Positions 9,427 through 18,055 of a stretch of 64,000 nucleotides of DNA are shown piece after piece; within the stretch, counting starts at the first letter, position 1, and the number at the start of each line of letters is the position of its first letter. The stretch spans positions 124,001-188,000 of the forward strand of contig CALXRL010000039.1 in assembly GCA_944390735.1 (NCBI GenBank). The letters run 5' to 3'. This stretch comes from an uncultured Victivallales bacterium (GTDB taxonomy: Bacteria > Verrucomicrobiota > Lentisphaeria > Victivallales > UBA1829). The notes below the pieces were generated by a model. That model was not told the origin of the DNA, made no database searches, and saw nothing but the letters and a program-made list of their open reading frames with translations. The position numbers were made by a program, and so were the translations under genes.

Positions 9427-10182
9427 TTAGAAATATCCGCCCTTGGCGATGATCTCCTGAATGGTGTCACCGCTGTGGACCCAGTCGAAAATGTCGATCT
9501 CGTTGCGCTGAATGGCCTCGGCACGGAGAAGAACATCATAGGCGATTTCACGGGGAATGCAGAGAACGCCGTCGATGTCTCCGAAAATGATGTCGCCCGG
9601 ACGAACCGTGACCTTCCCGATTTTCACCGGAACCTGATAGTGCGTAATCATGCAGCGGCCGAGCGATCCGTTGCTCGTGCGGTAGCGGTAGAAGACGGGA
9701 AAGTTCTGCTCCAGAATCTGCTTGGTGTCGCGGATGCCGCCGGCGATCACGGCGCCGCGGATCTTTTTCGTAATCGCGGTCGCGGTCATGACGCCGCCCC
9801 AGAGAGAGGCTTCCGTGTCGTTCGAGGTATCCCAGACCACGAGTCCTTCGGGTTTCATGTCGTCAAGCATCTGTGCGCGGAAGGTCATTTCGCCTTCGAT
9901 CATGCAGTTCGGGGCGCTCTTGACCGTGAACGCCTCGCCGCAGACGACCATCTCATCGCGCAGCGGCATGATGTCCGACGGAAGATTCTGATTCAGAAGA
10001 CAGAACTCCCGCATCACATCGTTGATACATCCCGTGTAGAGTTTCTCATACCGCTCGCAGAGTTCGCGGACCGGAATCGGAAATTGCGTGTCGGGAATAT
10101 GCTGACGGGTCTTGATGAGGCGGTCCAGCTTCATCAGTCCGGCTTCCTGCGCTTTTTCTCTCATGTCTTTCAGTGACGGCAT
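9427..10182 (-). CDS. RraA/HMG-aldolase family protein
   Basis: A 251-residue protein of the RraA-like fold. Diagnostic segments are AVIAGGIRDTKQI, which carries the Arg-Asp pair binding substrate and metal, and PGDIIFGDIDGVLCIPRE near the C-terminus. True enzymes of this family are metal-dependent class II aldolases that cleave 4-hydroxy-2-keto acids to pyruvate plus a carbonyl. RNase E regulation is known only for the E. coli branch. Together with a dehydratase and an SDR in the same operon, a retro-aldol step on a keto-deoxy sugar acid is the likely job. AAGGAG precedes the ATG. Confidence 0.85.
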   Translation of the reverse strand: MPSLKDMREKAQEAGLMKLDRLIKTRQHIPDTQFPIPVRELCERYEKLYTGCINDVMREFCLLNQNLPSDIMPLRDEMVVCGEAFTVKSAPNCMIEGEMTFRAQMLDDMKPEGLVVWDTSNDTEASLWGGVMTATAITKKIRGAVIAGGIRDTKQILEQNFPVFYRYRTSNGSLGRCMITHYQVPVKIGKVTVRPGDIIFGDIDGVLCIPREIAYDVLLRAEAIQRNEIDIFDWVHSGDTIQEIIAKGGYF

Positions 10183-10194
10183 TGTACATCTCCT

Positions 10195-11259
10195 TCATTT
10201 GGTTGATGATAATTTAAAAATCGGCTGCTGGTCAAACAACGATCGGATCACCTGGAACCGATCCCGTTTGGCGCGGTCGTAATCCCCGCAGCGGGTGGTC
10301 AGAACAACCGCAAAAAAATTTTTTTGAAAATCCAGGAACACGCTCTGTCCGCTCCATCCGGAATGCAGAAGCGAAGTGCCGTATGCGAAATCGCCCAGCA
10401 GCGAATCGTAAACGACCCAGCCGAAGCGACGGTATCCATCGGACTTCTTCGCACGGTCCGGAGCGATCTCGCGGAAACTTTCCTCGTCGAAAAGACGGCG
10501 TCCCCCCTCCAAAGCTCCGTGCCTCAGACAGCAGCGGAGCAGCTTCCCGAGATCGTGCGCACTGGAGAACATCCCCGCATTCCCGGTGGAGCCTCCATCC
10601 CGGAAAATCCGGTATGCGACAAAATCGGAGATCATCCCCGGCCGTTCCGTTCCGAAGGTCTGTGCAAGACGACCGCAAGCCGAAGGCGGAGGAGCTCCCA
10701 CCGCGCTGTCCTCCATTCCCAGCGGAAGGAAAATCTCCTCCCGGCAGAATTCGGGAAAGCGTTTCCCCGTGATGCGTTCCAGAATCATCGCCAGCAGAAT
10801 ATAGTTCCAGCAGGCGTACCGGGCCTCCCGCGTCGGAGGAAACGGCGGGGGAACGATCAACATGTTCTCCAGCATCCGGAGCCCGGATTCATCGAAGTAA
10901 CGACGGCGCTCCTCCCCCGGAACATCACAGAATCCGGAGGTGTGATTCGCCAGATCCCGAACCCGGACCGGAACAGAAAGTTCCGCCTTGAAATCCGGCA
11001 GATACTCCGTAAACGGCGCATCGAAGTCGATCCATCCCCGGGAGCGGCAGATCAGCAGAGCCGTCACGCAGGCGGCAACCTTTGTGACGCTGGCAATGTC
11101 GATCACGGTATCCACGCGCATCGGACAACTGTGCGGGGCATCCGCAAATCCCAGCTCCGCCTCGTATGAAATCCGTTCCGGAGTTCCGGCATACACGACG
11201 GCGCCGTGAAGGATGCCGTCGCGCATATCCTTTTCCAGAATGGAATGGATCAAATCCAT
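10195..11259 (-). CDS. Serine hydrolase of the beta-lactamase/class C (esterase) family
   Basis: A 354-residue protein of the serine beta-lactamase-like fold. The nucleophile motif is IASVTK (S-x-x-K), the second motif region is YACWNYILL followed by ILERITGK, and the third is LHSGWSGQS. No signal peptide is seen, so it is unlikely to be a real antibiotic-resistance enzyme. Cytoplasmic members of this family are often carbohydrate esterases or amidases. The ATG at 11259 has TGAGGAG 9 bases upstream; an ATG at 11307 would overlap the GH10 gene by 35 bases. Its place between GH10 and RraA genes suggests removal of acyl groups from imported glycosides, which is inference. Confidence 0.8.
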   Translation of the reverse strand: MDLIHSILEKDMRDGILHGAVVYAGTPERISYEAELGFADAPHSCPMRVDTVIDIASVTKVAACVTALLICRSRGWIDFDAPFTEYLPDFKAELSVPVRVRDLANHTSGFCDVPGEERRRYFDESGLRMLENMLIVPPPFPPTREARYACWNYILLAMILERITGKRFPEFCREEIFLPLGMEDSAVGAPPPSACGRLAQTFGTERPGMISDFVAYRIFRDGGSTGNAGMFSSAHDLGKLLRCCLRHGALEGGRRLFDEESFREIAPDRAKKSDGYRRFGWVVYDSLLGDFAYGTSLLHSGWSGQSVFLDFQKNFFAVVLTTRCGDYDRAKRDRFQVIRSLFDQQPIFKLSSTK

Positions 11260-11272
11260 CGGACCGCGCTCC

Positions 11273-12607
11273 TCAGAGAACCAGTTTGAAATTCGCGGAA
11301 CGCTCACGATCCAGATGAATCATGCGTTTCACGGTCTTTCCGTTCGCCGTGATCTCCAGTTCGTATTCCCCGAAAAATCCTTTGAACGAAAGACGGGAAG
11401 CCTCCTGCGAATCCAGCTCCAGACTGGTGCGCCAGGTCTTCCCGAACAGATCGCGGATCACATGGTAAGCGGGTTTCGGCGTGAAGTCGTACCGGAGCAG
11501 TCCGCCGTGGAAATAATTTTCCCCGGCGGTCATATCGCCCTGGGGAGCGAACGCGGCGAAGCCGTCCACCAGATTCCAGTAGATGATCGCCTCCATCGCC
11601 GGATGGCTGAACCAGATGCTGTAAATATTCCGGAGAATCTCCGCCTGAATCTCCTCATCCTCCTGCGTGTAAGCGTAGGCGGGAATCGTGAGTTCGGTAA
11701 TCTGAATGCGGCGCCCGAGGGCGGCATAGGTGTCCAGCACGTTGTAAATCCGCTCCGGATCGTAGAAGACGGCCGTCTCCTTCGCTTCGTCTTCCGCACG
11801 ATAGAACATGTGATACTGCATTCCGATCGAGTCGATCCGCGCCCCCTTCAGAAGCGCGCGCTCGATCTGCATGTAATACGGACTGCGCGTCCCGTAGAAA
11901 TGGGCGTCGTCCCAGATGCGGCAGTGCGCCTCGTTGATAATCAGACGGTTCGCCGGAAAACAGCGGTCCGCCTGTTCAAAGCTCCATTCCACATAATCGG
12001 GCTGATCGTAAAAGGCGGTCTGCCGGGGATTGTGGAATCCCCACCACGTTTCATTGGTCACCTCCCAGGAGGGGATCCGGGCGGCGTAGCGATCCGCCAG
12101 CTCCCGGAAACGCTTGAGAAGAAGACGTTTCTCCTTGGCAACGCTTCCTTTCGCCCACTCCGGCGTGAAGCTCGCGTAGTTCAGACAGTGCGCCTTCGGT
12201 TCGATCCCGCGGGATTCGCAATATTCCAGACAGAGATCCGGCGCCGGACGCCGATAAATTTTCGGACTGTCCTTCGCAAACCGCGGCTTCCCCTGTTCCG
12301 GCTCCAGATCCGACCAGTAGAACGGAAGCGTCGCCAGATTGAACGCATCCGCAAAGAAGTTCCGGTAGGCTTCGTTCTGTTCGGAGGACCGGAATTCCTC
12401 CAGCATGAACAGATTCGCCCCGTATTTAAAATCGTGTGTTTTCTGACGCACCTTCACATGGACTCCGGCAACGGGTCTGCCTTCCGCATCTCGGAAGTGC
12501 AGAACGGCCAGACCCTTTCGGTTTGCCTCGATTCCGGAAGCGACCCGGTCCTTCAGGAGATCCTGTTTTTCCTCAAACGGCTTCAAAACATCTCTTCGAC
12601 TGCTCAT
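11273..12607 (-). CDS. Glycoside hydrolase family 10-like, copy 2
   Basis: A 444-residue GH10-type barrel. The acid/base motif is SWEVTNETWW (Glu about residue 186) and the nucleophile motif RIQITELTIPA (Glu about residue 305). As in copy 1, a small beta domain precedes the barrel (GRPVAGVHVKVRQKTHDFKYG) and there is no signal peptide. The chosen ATG (12607) has AGAGG 9 bases upstream; an in-frame ATG at 12616 touches that site and is less likely. It follows the dehydratase gene by about 115 bases. The unusual HCLNYASFTPEW in place of the usual GHTLVWH segment suggests a substrate different from plain xylan. Confidence 0.82.
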   Translation of the reverse strand: MSSRRDVLKPFEEKQDLLKDRVASGIEANRKGLAVLHFRDAEGRPVAGVHVKVRQKTHDFKYGANLFMLEEFRSSEQNEAYRNFFADAFNLATLPFYWSDLEPEQGKPRFAKDSPKIYRRPAPDLCLEYCESRGIEPKAHCLNYASFTPEWAKGSVAKEKRLLLKRFRELADRYAARIPSWEVTNETWWGFHNPRQTAFYDQPDYVEWSFEQADRCFPANRLIINEAHCRIWDDAHFYGTRSPYYMQIERALLKGARIDSIGMQYHMFYRAEDEAKETAVFYDPERIYNVLDTYAALGRRIQITELTIPAYAYTQEDEEIQAEILRNIYSIWFSHPAMEAIIYWNLVDGFAAFAPQGDMTAGENYFHGGLLRYDFTPKPAYHVIRDLFGKTWRTSLELDSQEASRLSFKGFFGEYELEITANGKTVKRMIHLDRERSANFKLVL

Positions 12608-12721
12608 TGTTCCCATCCTCTGTTGATTTGAAACGAACCGGAAGAAGGAGCGCCGGGAAACCATCCGCCGGTCCGAGGCGCTGTCCGTTCTCCGCATTCG
12701 GCTGTTTTTTGACTCTCCGAA

Positions 12722-14044
12722 TCAGGACCACTGTCTGTCGTTGGCCCACTCCTTGTCCCATTCGGAGGTCGGCGCCCAGGCTTCGGGGAAGTCGGGATGA
12801 AGATTCTTGGCAATCAGCTCCTCGTTCAGGGATTCGATGCCCAGGCCCGGAGCGTCCGGAACCGTAATGTATCCGCCGTCGTACCGGAGAGCCGGATTCA
12901 CCAGATCCCCCCACCACGGGACATCCACCGAGTGCAGTTCCAGCGACATGAAATTGCGCGTCGCCGCCGCGACATGCACCGCCGCCAGACACGCAATCGG
13001 ACTTTCCGCCATGTGAATCGACATCTGTACGCCGTGTTCCTCCGCCAGATCCCCGATTTTCTTCGTCTCCAGAATCCCGCCCGCCGTCAGCACATCCGGA
13101 TGAATCACCGCCAGCGCGCCCGATTCCAGCAGAGGCTTGAACGACTCCTTCAGATACATATCCTCGCCGGTTCCGATCGGAGTCGTGGTGGAGTTTGCCA
13201 GGCGAACATACTGTCCGGTCATCTGCCAGGGCACCGGATCCTCCATCCAGGCAAGATTGTATTTCTCCAGCCGTTTCGCCAGCTTGATGCAGTCCTCCAG
13301 CGGAATGTGTCCGAGATGGTCGATCGCCAGCGGCACCTCGTATCCGATCTCCGCGCGGACATCTGCCATGTACTGCTCCAGATGATCCAGCCCCTTCTCC
13401 GTCAGATGAATCCCCGTGAACGGATGGGCCGTGTTGAAAAGATCGTACGCCTCTCCGCGCATGGCGCGCGGGTCGATCGAACCGTGAGGCGTGGAAAAAA
13501 CCGTCTTCTTATATTCGCGCATCTTCTCCAGGAATCCGAGCGGAGCGCTGAGAGCGCCCGGCACATCCATGAGAAGTTCAATTCCGAGATCCATTTTCAG
13601 GAAGGTGAATCCCTTTGCCATCCGCTCCCTGAGCGCCTTTCCCATATCGCGTCCGCCGCCTTCGGAGTCGGTATCGCAGTAGCAGCGGATGCGGTCGCGG
13701 TACTTTCCGCCGAGAAGCTGCCAGACCGGAACCCCCCAGGCTTTTCCCGCGATATCCCACATGGCGACCTCAAGACCGCAGACGCCTCCCGCCTGCCGCG
13801 AATCCCCGCCGAACTGCTTGATCCGGCGGAAAATCTTCTCCACATTACAGGGATTCTCGCCGAGAATGCGGCTTTTGAGCATTGCGGCATAGGTCCGGCT
13901 CGAAGCGTCGCGCACTTCGCCGTAGCCGATCAGCCCCTGATTCGTAAAAACTTTAATGAGCGTGCAGCGTTTCGGCGCGCCGTCGATATCGGCGAACCGC
14001 ACATCCGTGATCTTCAAGGTGGAAGGATCAATTCTGGTGTTCAT
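12722..14044 (-). CDS. Enolase-superfamily (mandelate racemase/muconate lactonizing type) sugar-acid dehydratase
   Basis: A 440-residue member of the MR/MLE superfamily. An N-terminal capping domain (to about residue 130) is followed by the barrel with LAIDHLGHI (metal Asp), LAWMEDPVPW (metal Glu), TGEDMYL (metal Glu) and IHPDVLTAGG. These enzymes abstract the proton alpha to a carboxylate; many dehydrate aldonic acids to 2-keto-3-deoxy acids. As second gene of an operon with an aldolase and an SDR, aldonate dehydratase is the best guess. Substrate stereochemistry cannot be told. GAGGAAA just before the ATG supports the start. Confidence 0.87.
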   Translation of the reverse strand: MNTRIDPSTLKITDVRFADIDGAPKRCTLIKVFTNQGLIGYGEVRDASSRTYAAMLKSRILGENPCNVEKIFRRIKQFGGDSRQAGGVCGLEVAMWDIAGKAWGVPVWQLLGGKYRDRIRCYCDTDSEGGGRDMGKALRERMAKGFTFLKMDLGIELLMDVPGALSAPLGFLEKMREYKKTVFSTPHGSIDPRAMRGEAYDLFNTAHPFTGIHLTEKGLDHLEQYMADVRAEIGYEVPLAIDHLGHIPLEDCIKLAKRLEKYNLAWMEDPVPWQMTGQYVRLANSTTTPIGTGEDMYLKESFKPLLESGALAVIHPDVLTAGGILETKKIGDLAEEHGVQMSIHMAESPIACLAAVHVAAATRNFMSLELHSVDVPWWGDLVNPALRYDGGYITVPDAPGLGIESLNEELIAKNLHPDFPEAWAPTSEWDKEWANDRQWS

Positions 14045-14088
14045 TCTTTTCCTCTTCTTCTATTTCCAAGTTTTAGTGATGCAATCAT

Positions 14089-14847
14089 TCAGATCATTGT
14101 TTCGATTTTCCGGACCGCCTCAGCCAGCTTCTCCGCAAGCGAGGGAAGAGTGGCATCGGAGAAGTCCTCGCGGATCCCGAGCAGCGTCACCGCGGCGGCA
14201 ACCTGATTCCGGGAGTCGAACACCGGCATCGACATGGCATCGACCCGCCAGCGGTTGTTTCCGCGATTGAAGAGATATCCCTTTCTCCGAAGCTCCGCGA
14301 TTCTGCGCAGCACCAGATCCGGATCGCTCTTCTCCGGGATCTCCGCACGGCATTCGGAGGCAAGACTCCGAATCGTCTCCTCCGACTCCCCGAAAAGAAG
14401 CGCCGCTCCCACCGATCCCTCGATCACCGGAAAACGCGACCCGTTCTTCCCCGAAACCGAAAAAGGCTCCGGCGACTCCGCCCGGAGCACCGAAAGCTGC
14501 TCGTTCCACTGACGAATGGAAAGTTTGCACGCCAGACGGGTCCTCCGCGCCAGCTCCTCCAGCACCGGCTGCGCGGAATCAAACAGCGCACCCCCGTTCC
14601 GCAGTTTCAAGAACAGAATCAGCATCCCCGGAGAAAGAGAATAGGTGTTCCCGCGGTTCTTCCGGATCCAGTTGTGCTTCATCAGCGTCTGAACAATCCG
14701 ATAACCGGTTGTGGCCGTCACATCCACCGCGCGACTGAGCTCCGCCTGCGTCACGGAACGATCCGCCGAACACAGATATTCAATCGCCGACAGCGCCTTG
14801 TCCAGCGCGGGTATTGTGTTTTCATTTTTCATATTTGAAAAATCCAT
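14089..14847 (-). CDS. IclR-family transcriptional regulator, first gene of the operon
   Basis: A 252-residue IclR protein. The N-terminal winged helix-turn-helix spans about residues 12-75 (ALDKALSAIEYLC, TQAELSRAVDVTATTGYRIV). The C-terminal effector domain includes VIEGSVGAALLFGE and DAMSMPVFDSRNQVAAAVTLLG. The ATG at 14847 lies only about 10-12 bases after the predicted transcription start and lacks a Shine-Dalgarno site; ATG 14832 is an alternative. It heads the leftward operon down to 7124 and most likely controls it in response to a sugar-acid intermediate. Confidence 0.87.
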   Translation of the reverse strand: MDFSNMKNENTIPALDKALSAIEYLCSADRSVTQAELSRAVDVTATTGYRIVQTLMKHNWIRKNRGNTYSLSPGMLILFLKLRNGGALFDSAQPVLEELARRTRLACKLSIRQWNEQLSVLRAESPEPFSVSGKNGSRFPVIEGSVGAALLFGESEETIRSLASECRAEIPEKSDPDLVLRRIAELRRKGYLFNRGNNRWRVDAMSMPVFDSRNQVAAAVTLLGIREDFSDATLPSLAEKLAEAVRKIETMI

Positions 14848-14864
14848 TTTCAATTCTGAAATAA

Positions 14865-14893
14865 ATTATACCAGAAAACAGGCGAAAAGTCAA
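14865..14893 (-). promoter_or_regulatory. Strong sigma-70 promoter of the IclR-headed operon
   Basis: On the minus strand TTGACT (14893-14888), a 17-base spacer and consensus TATAAT (14870-14865). The expected start of transcription is near 14858, giving a very short leader before ATG 14847. Confidence 0.7.
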
Positions 14894-14974
14894 GAGCGGA
14901 AAATCAAAAAAACGGAAAAGAGAGAGAAAAAACCGGAACGAAAAGGAAGAAGCGGAGGAAGAACGGAAAAACAC

Positions 14975-15040
14975 GGAAAGCCGGAGAGGTCGGGCCCCAT
15001 CATTCCCCCGGGAGAAGAGAACGGAAATCCCCGGCTTTCC
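14975..15040. repeat. Inverted repeat in a purine-rich divergent spacer
   Basis: GGAAAGCCGG (14975-14984) and CCGGCTTTCC (15031-15040) form a perfect 10-base inverted repeat with a 46-base loop. The neighbouring stretch 14881-14990 is almost all purines on the plus strand. Nothing coding is recognisable in the 318-base spacer; it holds only the two divergent promoters and this repeat. Confidence 0.4.
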
Positions 15041-15106
15041 TGCGCGGCGGAGGAGCGCTGAACGCCGCGGAGAACCGTTTTCCCTGAAAAAAAGCGGGCC
15101 GCCCCC

Positions 15107-15135
15107 TTGACATCCCGCCGGAATGAAGATACATT
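15107..15135 (+). promoter_or_regulatory. Sigma-70 promoter of the sugar isomerase-like gene
   Basis: Consensus TTGACA (15107-15112), a 17-base spacer and TACATT (15130-15135). The ATG follows 30 bases later. Confidence 0.6.
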
Positions 15136-15165
15136 GAACACGAACCCAAACCGAAAGGAGACAAG

Positions 15166-16161
15166 ATGAGACCGATTACATTGTTCACCGGTCAGTGGGC
15201 GGATCTTCCACTGAAAACAATGGCGCAGAAAGCCGCTGAATGGGGCTATCAGGGACTCGAACTTGCCGCGTCGGGCGATCATCTCGACATCGACAAGGCG
15301 GCAACCGACAAAAAATACTGCAAACGGCTTCTCGACACCCTCAAGAAGAACAACCTCAGCGTTTGGGCGATCAGCAACCATCTGGCGGGGCAGCTCACCT
15401 GCGATCCCGACGACGACTCCCGCACCGACCGGTTCGCTCCCGCCGCCCTCGCCGGCAAAAAGAGCGCCAAACGCAAATGGGCCATCGAACAGATGAAACT
15501 CAGTGCGCGCGCAGCGGAAAATCTCGGAGTCAAGGTGGTGACCGGATTTACCGGTTCGCCCATCTGGCACATGCTTTACAGTTTCCCGCCCGTCACGGAA
15601 GACATGATCGAGGCCGGATACGAATTCTTCGTCCGCACCTGGAATCCGATCATGGATGAATTCAAGAACTGCGGCGTCAAATTCGCGCTGGAGGTGCATC
15701 CGACGGAAATCGCATTCGACATCTACACGGCGAAACGCACTCTGGACGCCATCGGACACCGTCCGGAATTCGGATTTAATTTCGATCCCAGCCATCTGCA
15801 GTGGCAGATGATGGATCCGGCCTGCTTCATCCGGGAGTTCCCGGACCGCATCTATCACGTGCACGTCAAGGACGCCGCCGTGACGCTCGACGGAAAAACC
15901 GGCATTCTCTGCTCGCATCTTGACTTCGGCAAGCCGAACCGCGGATGGGATTTCCGCAGTCCCGGCCACGGCGACGTCGATTTCGAAGACATCATCCGCG
16001 AACTCAACCGCGCCGGCTACGAAGGCCCCCTCTCCGTGGAATGGGAAGACTCCGGCATGGACCGCGAATACGGAGCAAAGGACGCCTGCGAATTCGTCAA
16101 GCGCATCGATTTCATCCCCTCGACGATCAAATTCGACGACGCGATGGACAAACGCAAATAA
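15166..16161 (+). CDS. Sugar phosphate isomerase/epimerase family TIM barrel (AP endonuclease 2-like)
   Basis: A 331-residue xylose isomerase-like TIM barrel. Expected metal ligands are visible in FALEVHPTEIAFD (Glu), FGFNFDPSHLQWQ (Asp, His), RIYHVHVKDA (His) and GPLSVEWEDSG (Glu). These enzymes isomerise or epimerise free or keto sugars, and some act in inositol or keto-sugar catabolism. AAAGGAG precedes the ATG. It is a single-gene unit with its own promoter and terminator, next to the IclR operon but divergent from it. A contribution to the same sugar pathway is possible but unproven. Confidence 0.83.
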   Translation: MRPITLFTGQWADLPLKTMAQKAAEWGYQGLELAASGDHLDIDKAATDKKYCKRLLDTLKKNNLSVWAISNHLAGQLTCDPDDDSRTDRFAPAALAGKKSAKRKWAIEQMKLSARAAENLGVKVVTGFTGSPIWHMLYSFPPVTEDMIEAGYEFFVRTWNPIMDEFKNCGVKFALEVHPTEIAFDIYTAKRTLDAIGHRPEFGFNFDPSHLQWQMMDPACFIREFPDRIYHVHVKDAAVTLDGKTGILCSHLDFGKPNRGWDFRSPGHGDVDFEDIIRELNRAGYEGPLSVEWEDSGMDREYGAKDACEFVKRIDFIPSTIKFDDAMDKRK

Positions 16162-16229
16162 TCCGCCTTGCCGCACCAGCCGTTTTCGCCGTCTCCGAAA
16201 GGCGACGGGAAACGGTTCCCGCGAAAAAA

Positions 16230-16266
16230 CGGCACGCAATCCGTCTTCCGGCGGACCGTGCCTTTT
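16230..16266 (+). terminator. Rho-independent terminator after the isomerase-like gene
   Basis: GGCACG (16230-16235) pairs with CGTGCC (16256-16261) and is followed by TTTTT and more T-rich sequence. It separates this gene from the mcsA operon. Confidence 0.6.
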
Positions 16267-16359
16267 TCTTTTCCCCGGCGCGGAACCCCCGGAAACGGAA
16301 TGAGACACCGGCGAATCTTCCGCACGGTCCATTTTTTGTTCTGTTTTTGCCGCGCATCA

Positions 16360-16388
16360 TTGAAAAAAAAGAGTCGGTGTGCTATTAT
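16360..16388 (+). promoter_or_regulatory. Sigma-70 promoter of the mcsA operon
   Basis: TTGAAA (16360-16365), a 17-base spacer and TATTAT (16383-16388). Transcription would start near 16395, which excludes the upstream in-frame ATG at 16395 and supports the start at 16428. No CtsR-type heptad operator is seen around it. Confidence 0.6.
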
Positions 16389-16427
16389 GATCCCATGATA
16401 AACCACCGGGAAAGGCGGAAACAGATC

Positions 16428-16997
16428 ATGCTTTGCGATATATGCCATAAAAACACGGCGACGATTCATATACAGGAGATCGTCGGCAGCGAGAAAAAGA
16501 CGCTTCATCTCTGCCAGGAGTGCGCCACCAGGAAGGCGCAGGAGGATTCCTCGTTTCAGGCGCTCAATCTGGCGGAAGTGCTCTACAACATCTCCTCGCA
16601 GCTGAATGCGGAGAAGAAACAGGAGACCGCGGATCAGGAACACAGCGGAATCTTCTGCTCCACCTGCGGCTGGGATTACGAGGGATTCCGGAAAACCGGG
16701 CGTCTCGGCTGTCCCGACTGCTATCACGCATTCTACGACACCTTGAAAAGCGCCATCGGAGCAATGCACCGGGGAACCACGCACACGGGCAAGGTTCCGG
16801 GAGTCTCGCAGGGGAAGGCGCCGAAACGCGCGCCGATGGACAAAGCCATCCTCAAACGGGAACTGGAAAAACTGCAGAATCTTCTGAACGCCGCCGTCGC
16901 GGGAGAAGAGTTCGAACGGGCGGCCATCCTGCGCGACAAGATCAATGAACTCAAAGAGCAGCTGAAGGGAGAAGAAGATCATGCGGACCAGGCCTGA
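16428..16997 (+). CDS. mcsA: McsA-like zinc-finger/UVR-motif activator of protein-arginine kinase
   Basis: A 189-residue protein. Four CxxC-type pairs lie in two zinc-binding modules (LCDIC and LCQEC in the first 35 residues; CSTC and CPDC in the middle). A UVR motif sits at the C-terminus (LEKLQNLLNAAVAGEEFERA, then AILRDKINELKEQL). This is the McsA layout; McsA binds and activates the arginine kinase McsB. The start at 16428 (MLCDIC) fits the promoter and a weak AAAGGCGG site. It overlaps mcsB by 17 bases, indicating translational coupling. Neither ctsR nor clpC is next to it, unlike the Firmicutes operon. Confidence 0.88.
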   Translation: MLCDICHKNTATIHIQEIVGSEKKTLHLCQECATRKAQEDSSFQALNLAEVLYNISSQLNAEKKQETADQEHSGIFCSTCGWDYEGFRKTGRLGCPDCYHAFYDTLKSAIGAMHRGTTHTGKVPGVSQGKAPKRAPMDKAILKRELEKLQNLLNAAVAGEEFERAAILRDKINELKEQLKGEEDHADQA

Positions 16998-18048
16998 AGA
17001 ACTTATCAACAGTCCGCTCAGCTGGCTGGCCGACAGCGGACCGGATGACGACATTGCCATCAGCACCCGCATCCGGCTGGCCCGGAACTTCAGCGGAACG
17101 CCCTTTCCCATTGCGGGCAATCAGGAGGCGCTGCTTCAGGTGCGGGATCTTTCGCTGGATGCGATCCGGCAGTCCGAATCGATGCTGGATCCGATGGAGT
17201 TCGATCTGCCCGCGCTGAACGAAGTGGAAAAACAGCTTCTTCTGGAACGGCGCCTCATCAGCAGGGAAATGCTGACGCCGAATGCGGCGGCCTGTCTTGT
17301 CGCGGACCGCGACGAATCCCTCGCCGCCATGATCAACGAGGAGGATCATCTCCGCATTCAGGCGCTGAGTCCCGGCTTTCAACTGAAGACGGTGTGGGAC
17401 CGGATCAATCAGTTCGACGACGCCCTTTCGCGTCGCATTCCCTACGCCTTCGACGCACGACTGGGATTTCTGACCTCCTGTCCCTCCAACCTGGGAACGG
17501 GAATGCGCGCATCGGTGATGCTGCATCTTCCGGGACTGGCGATGTCGGGACAGATCGCCGCCGTCAAACAGGCGACCGGCAAGCTCGGGCTTGCCATCCG
17601 CGGCTTCTACGGGGAGGGATCGGACAACTTCGGCAATCTGTATCAGATCTCCAATCAGAGCACGCTGGGAGAGAGCGAAATGCAGATTATCGATCGTCTC
17701 TCCTCCATCGTCTCCCAGATCATCATTCATGAGAAGAAATCGCGGAACTTTCTGCTGGAGAACAAGCAGTCCTATCTTCTGAACCATGTGGGGAGAGCCT
17801 ACGGGATTCTCCGGCACGGATATCTGATTTCCAGTGAAGAGGCGCTGAACTCCCTTTCGGCGCTGCGGCTCGGGGTCGACATGGGGATGTTCTCCTCGGT
17901 GGACATCCACACGGTGAATGAACTGTTTCTCCATGTCCAGCCGGCGCATCTGCAGCTTCGGGCGGGCAGAGAGCTCTCCTCCGAAGAACGCGACACGGAA
18001 CGCGCGACGCTGATCCGGGAAACCCTCAAGGCAAAACGCGGAAGATGA
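16981..18048 (+). CDS. mcsB: Protein-arginine kinase McsB
   Basis: A 355-residue ATP:guanido phosphotransferase-fold protein. It shows ISTRIRLARN near residue 28, LTSCPSNLGTG with Cys167, RASVMLHLP, and RGFYGEGSDNFGN. The C-terminus carries RDTERA at residues 337-342, matching the RDxxRA phosphoarginine-binding motif of Bacillus/Geobacillus McsB. McsB phosphorylates protein arginines and in Firmicutes marks proteins for ClpCP. It follows mcsA with overlap and is followed 7 bases later by a histidine kinase gene. Conservation of both active site and pArg pocket argues for a working kinase rather than a metabolic arginine or creatine kinase. Confidence 0.93.
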   Translation: MRTRPEELINSPLSWLADSGPDDDIAISTRIRLARNFSGTPFPIAGNQEALLQVRDLSLDAIRQSESMLDPMEFDLPALNEVEKQLLLERRLISREMLTPNAAACLVADRDESLAAMINEEDHLRIQALSPGFQLKTVWDRINQFDDALSRRIPYAFDARLGFLTSCPSNLGTGMRASVMLHLPGLAMSGQIAAVKQATGKLGLAIRGFYGEGSDNFGNLYQISNQSTLGESEMQIIDRLSSIVSQIIIHEKKSRNFLLENKQSYLLNHVGRAYGILRHGYLISSEEALNSLSALRLGVDMGMFSSVDIHTVNELFLHVQPAHLQLRAGRELSSEERDTERATLIRETLKAKRGR

Positions 18049-18055
18049 CGTGTCC

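Noticed and set aside
8263..10176. Long plus-strand frame antisense to GH10 and the RraA-like gene
   Set aside because: It spans two convincing minus-strand genes and their spacer, has no domain and no ribosome site.
10195..11259. Beta-lactamase as an antibiotic-resistance gene
   Set aside because: No signal peptide and an operon context of sugar catabolism; better seen as a class C-fold esterase-like hydrolase.
14890..16332. 480-codon minus frame covering the isomerase-like gene and its upstream spacer
   Set aside because: Antisense to a gene with visible metal ligands; the spacer part contains promoters.
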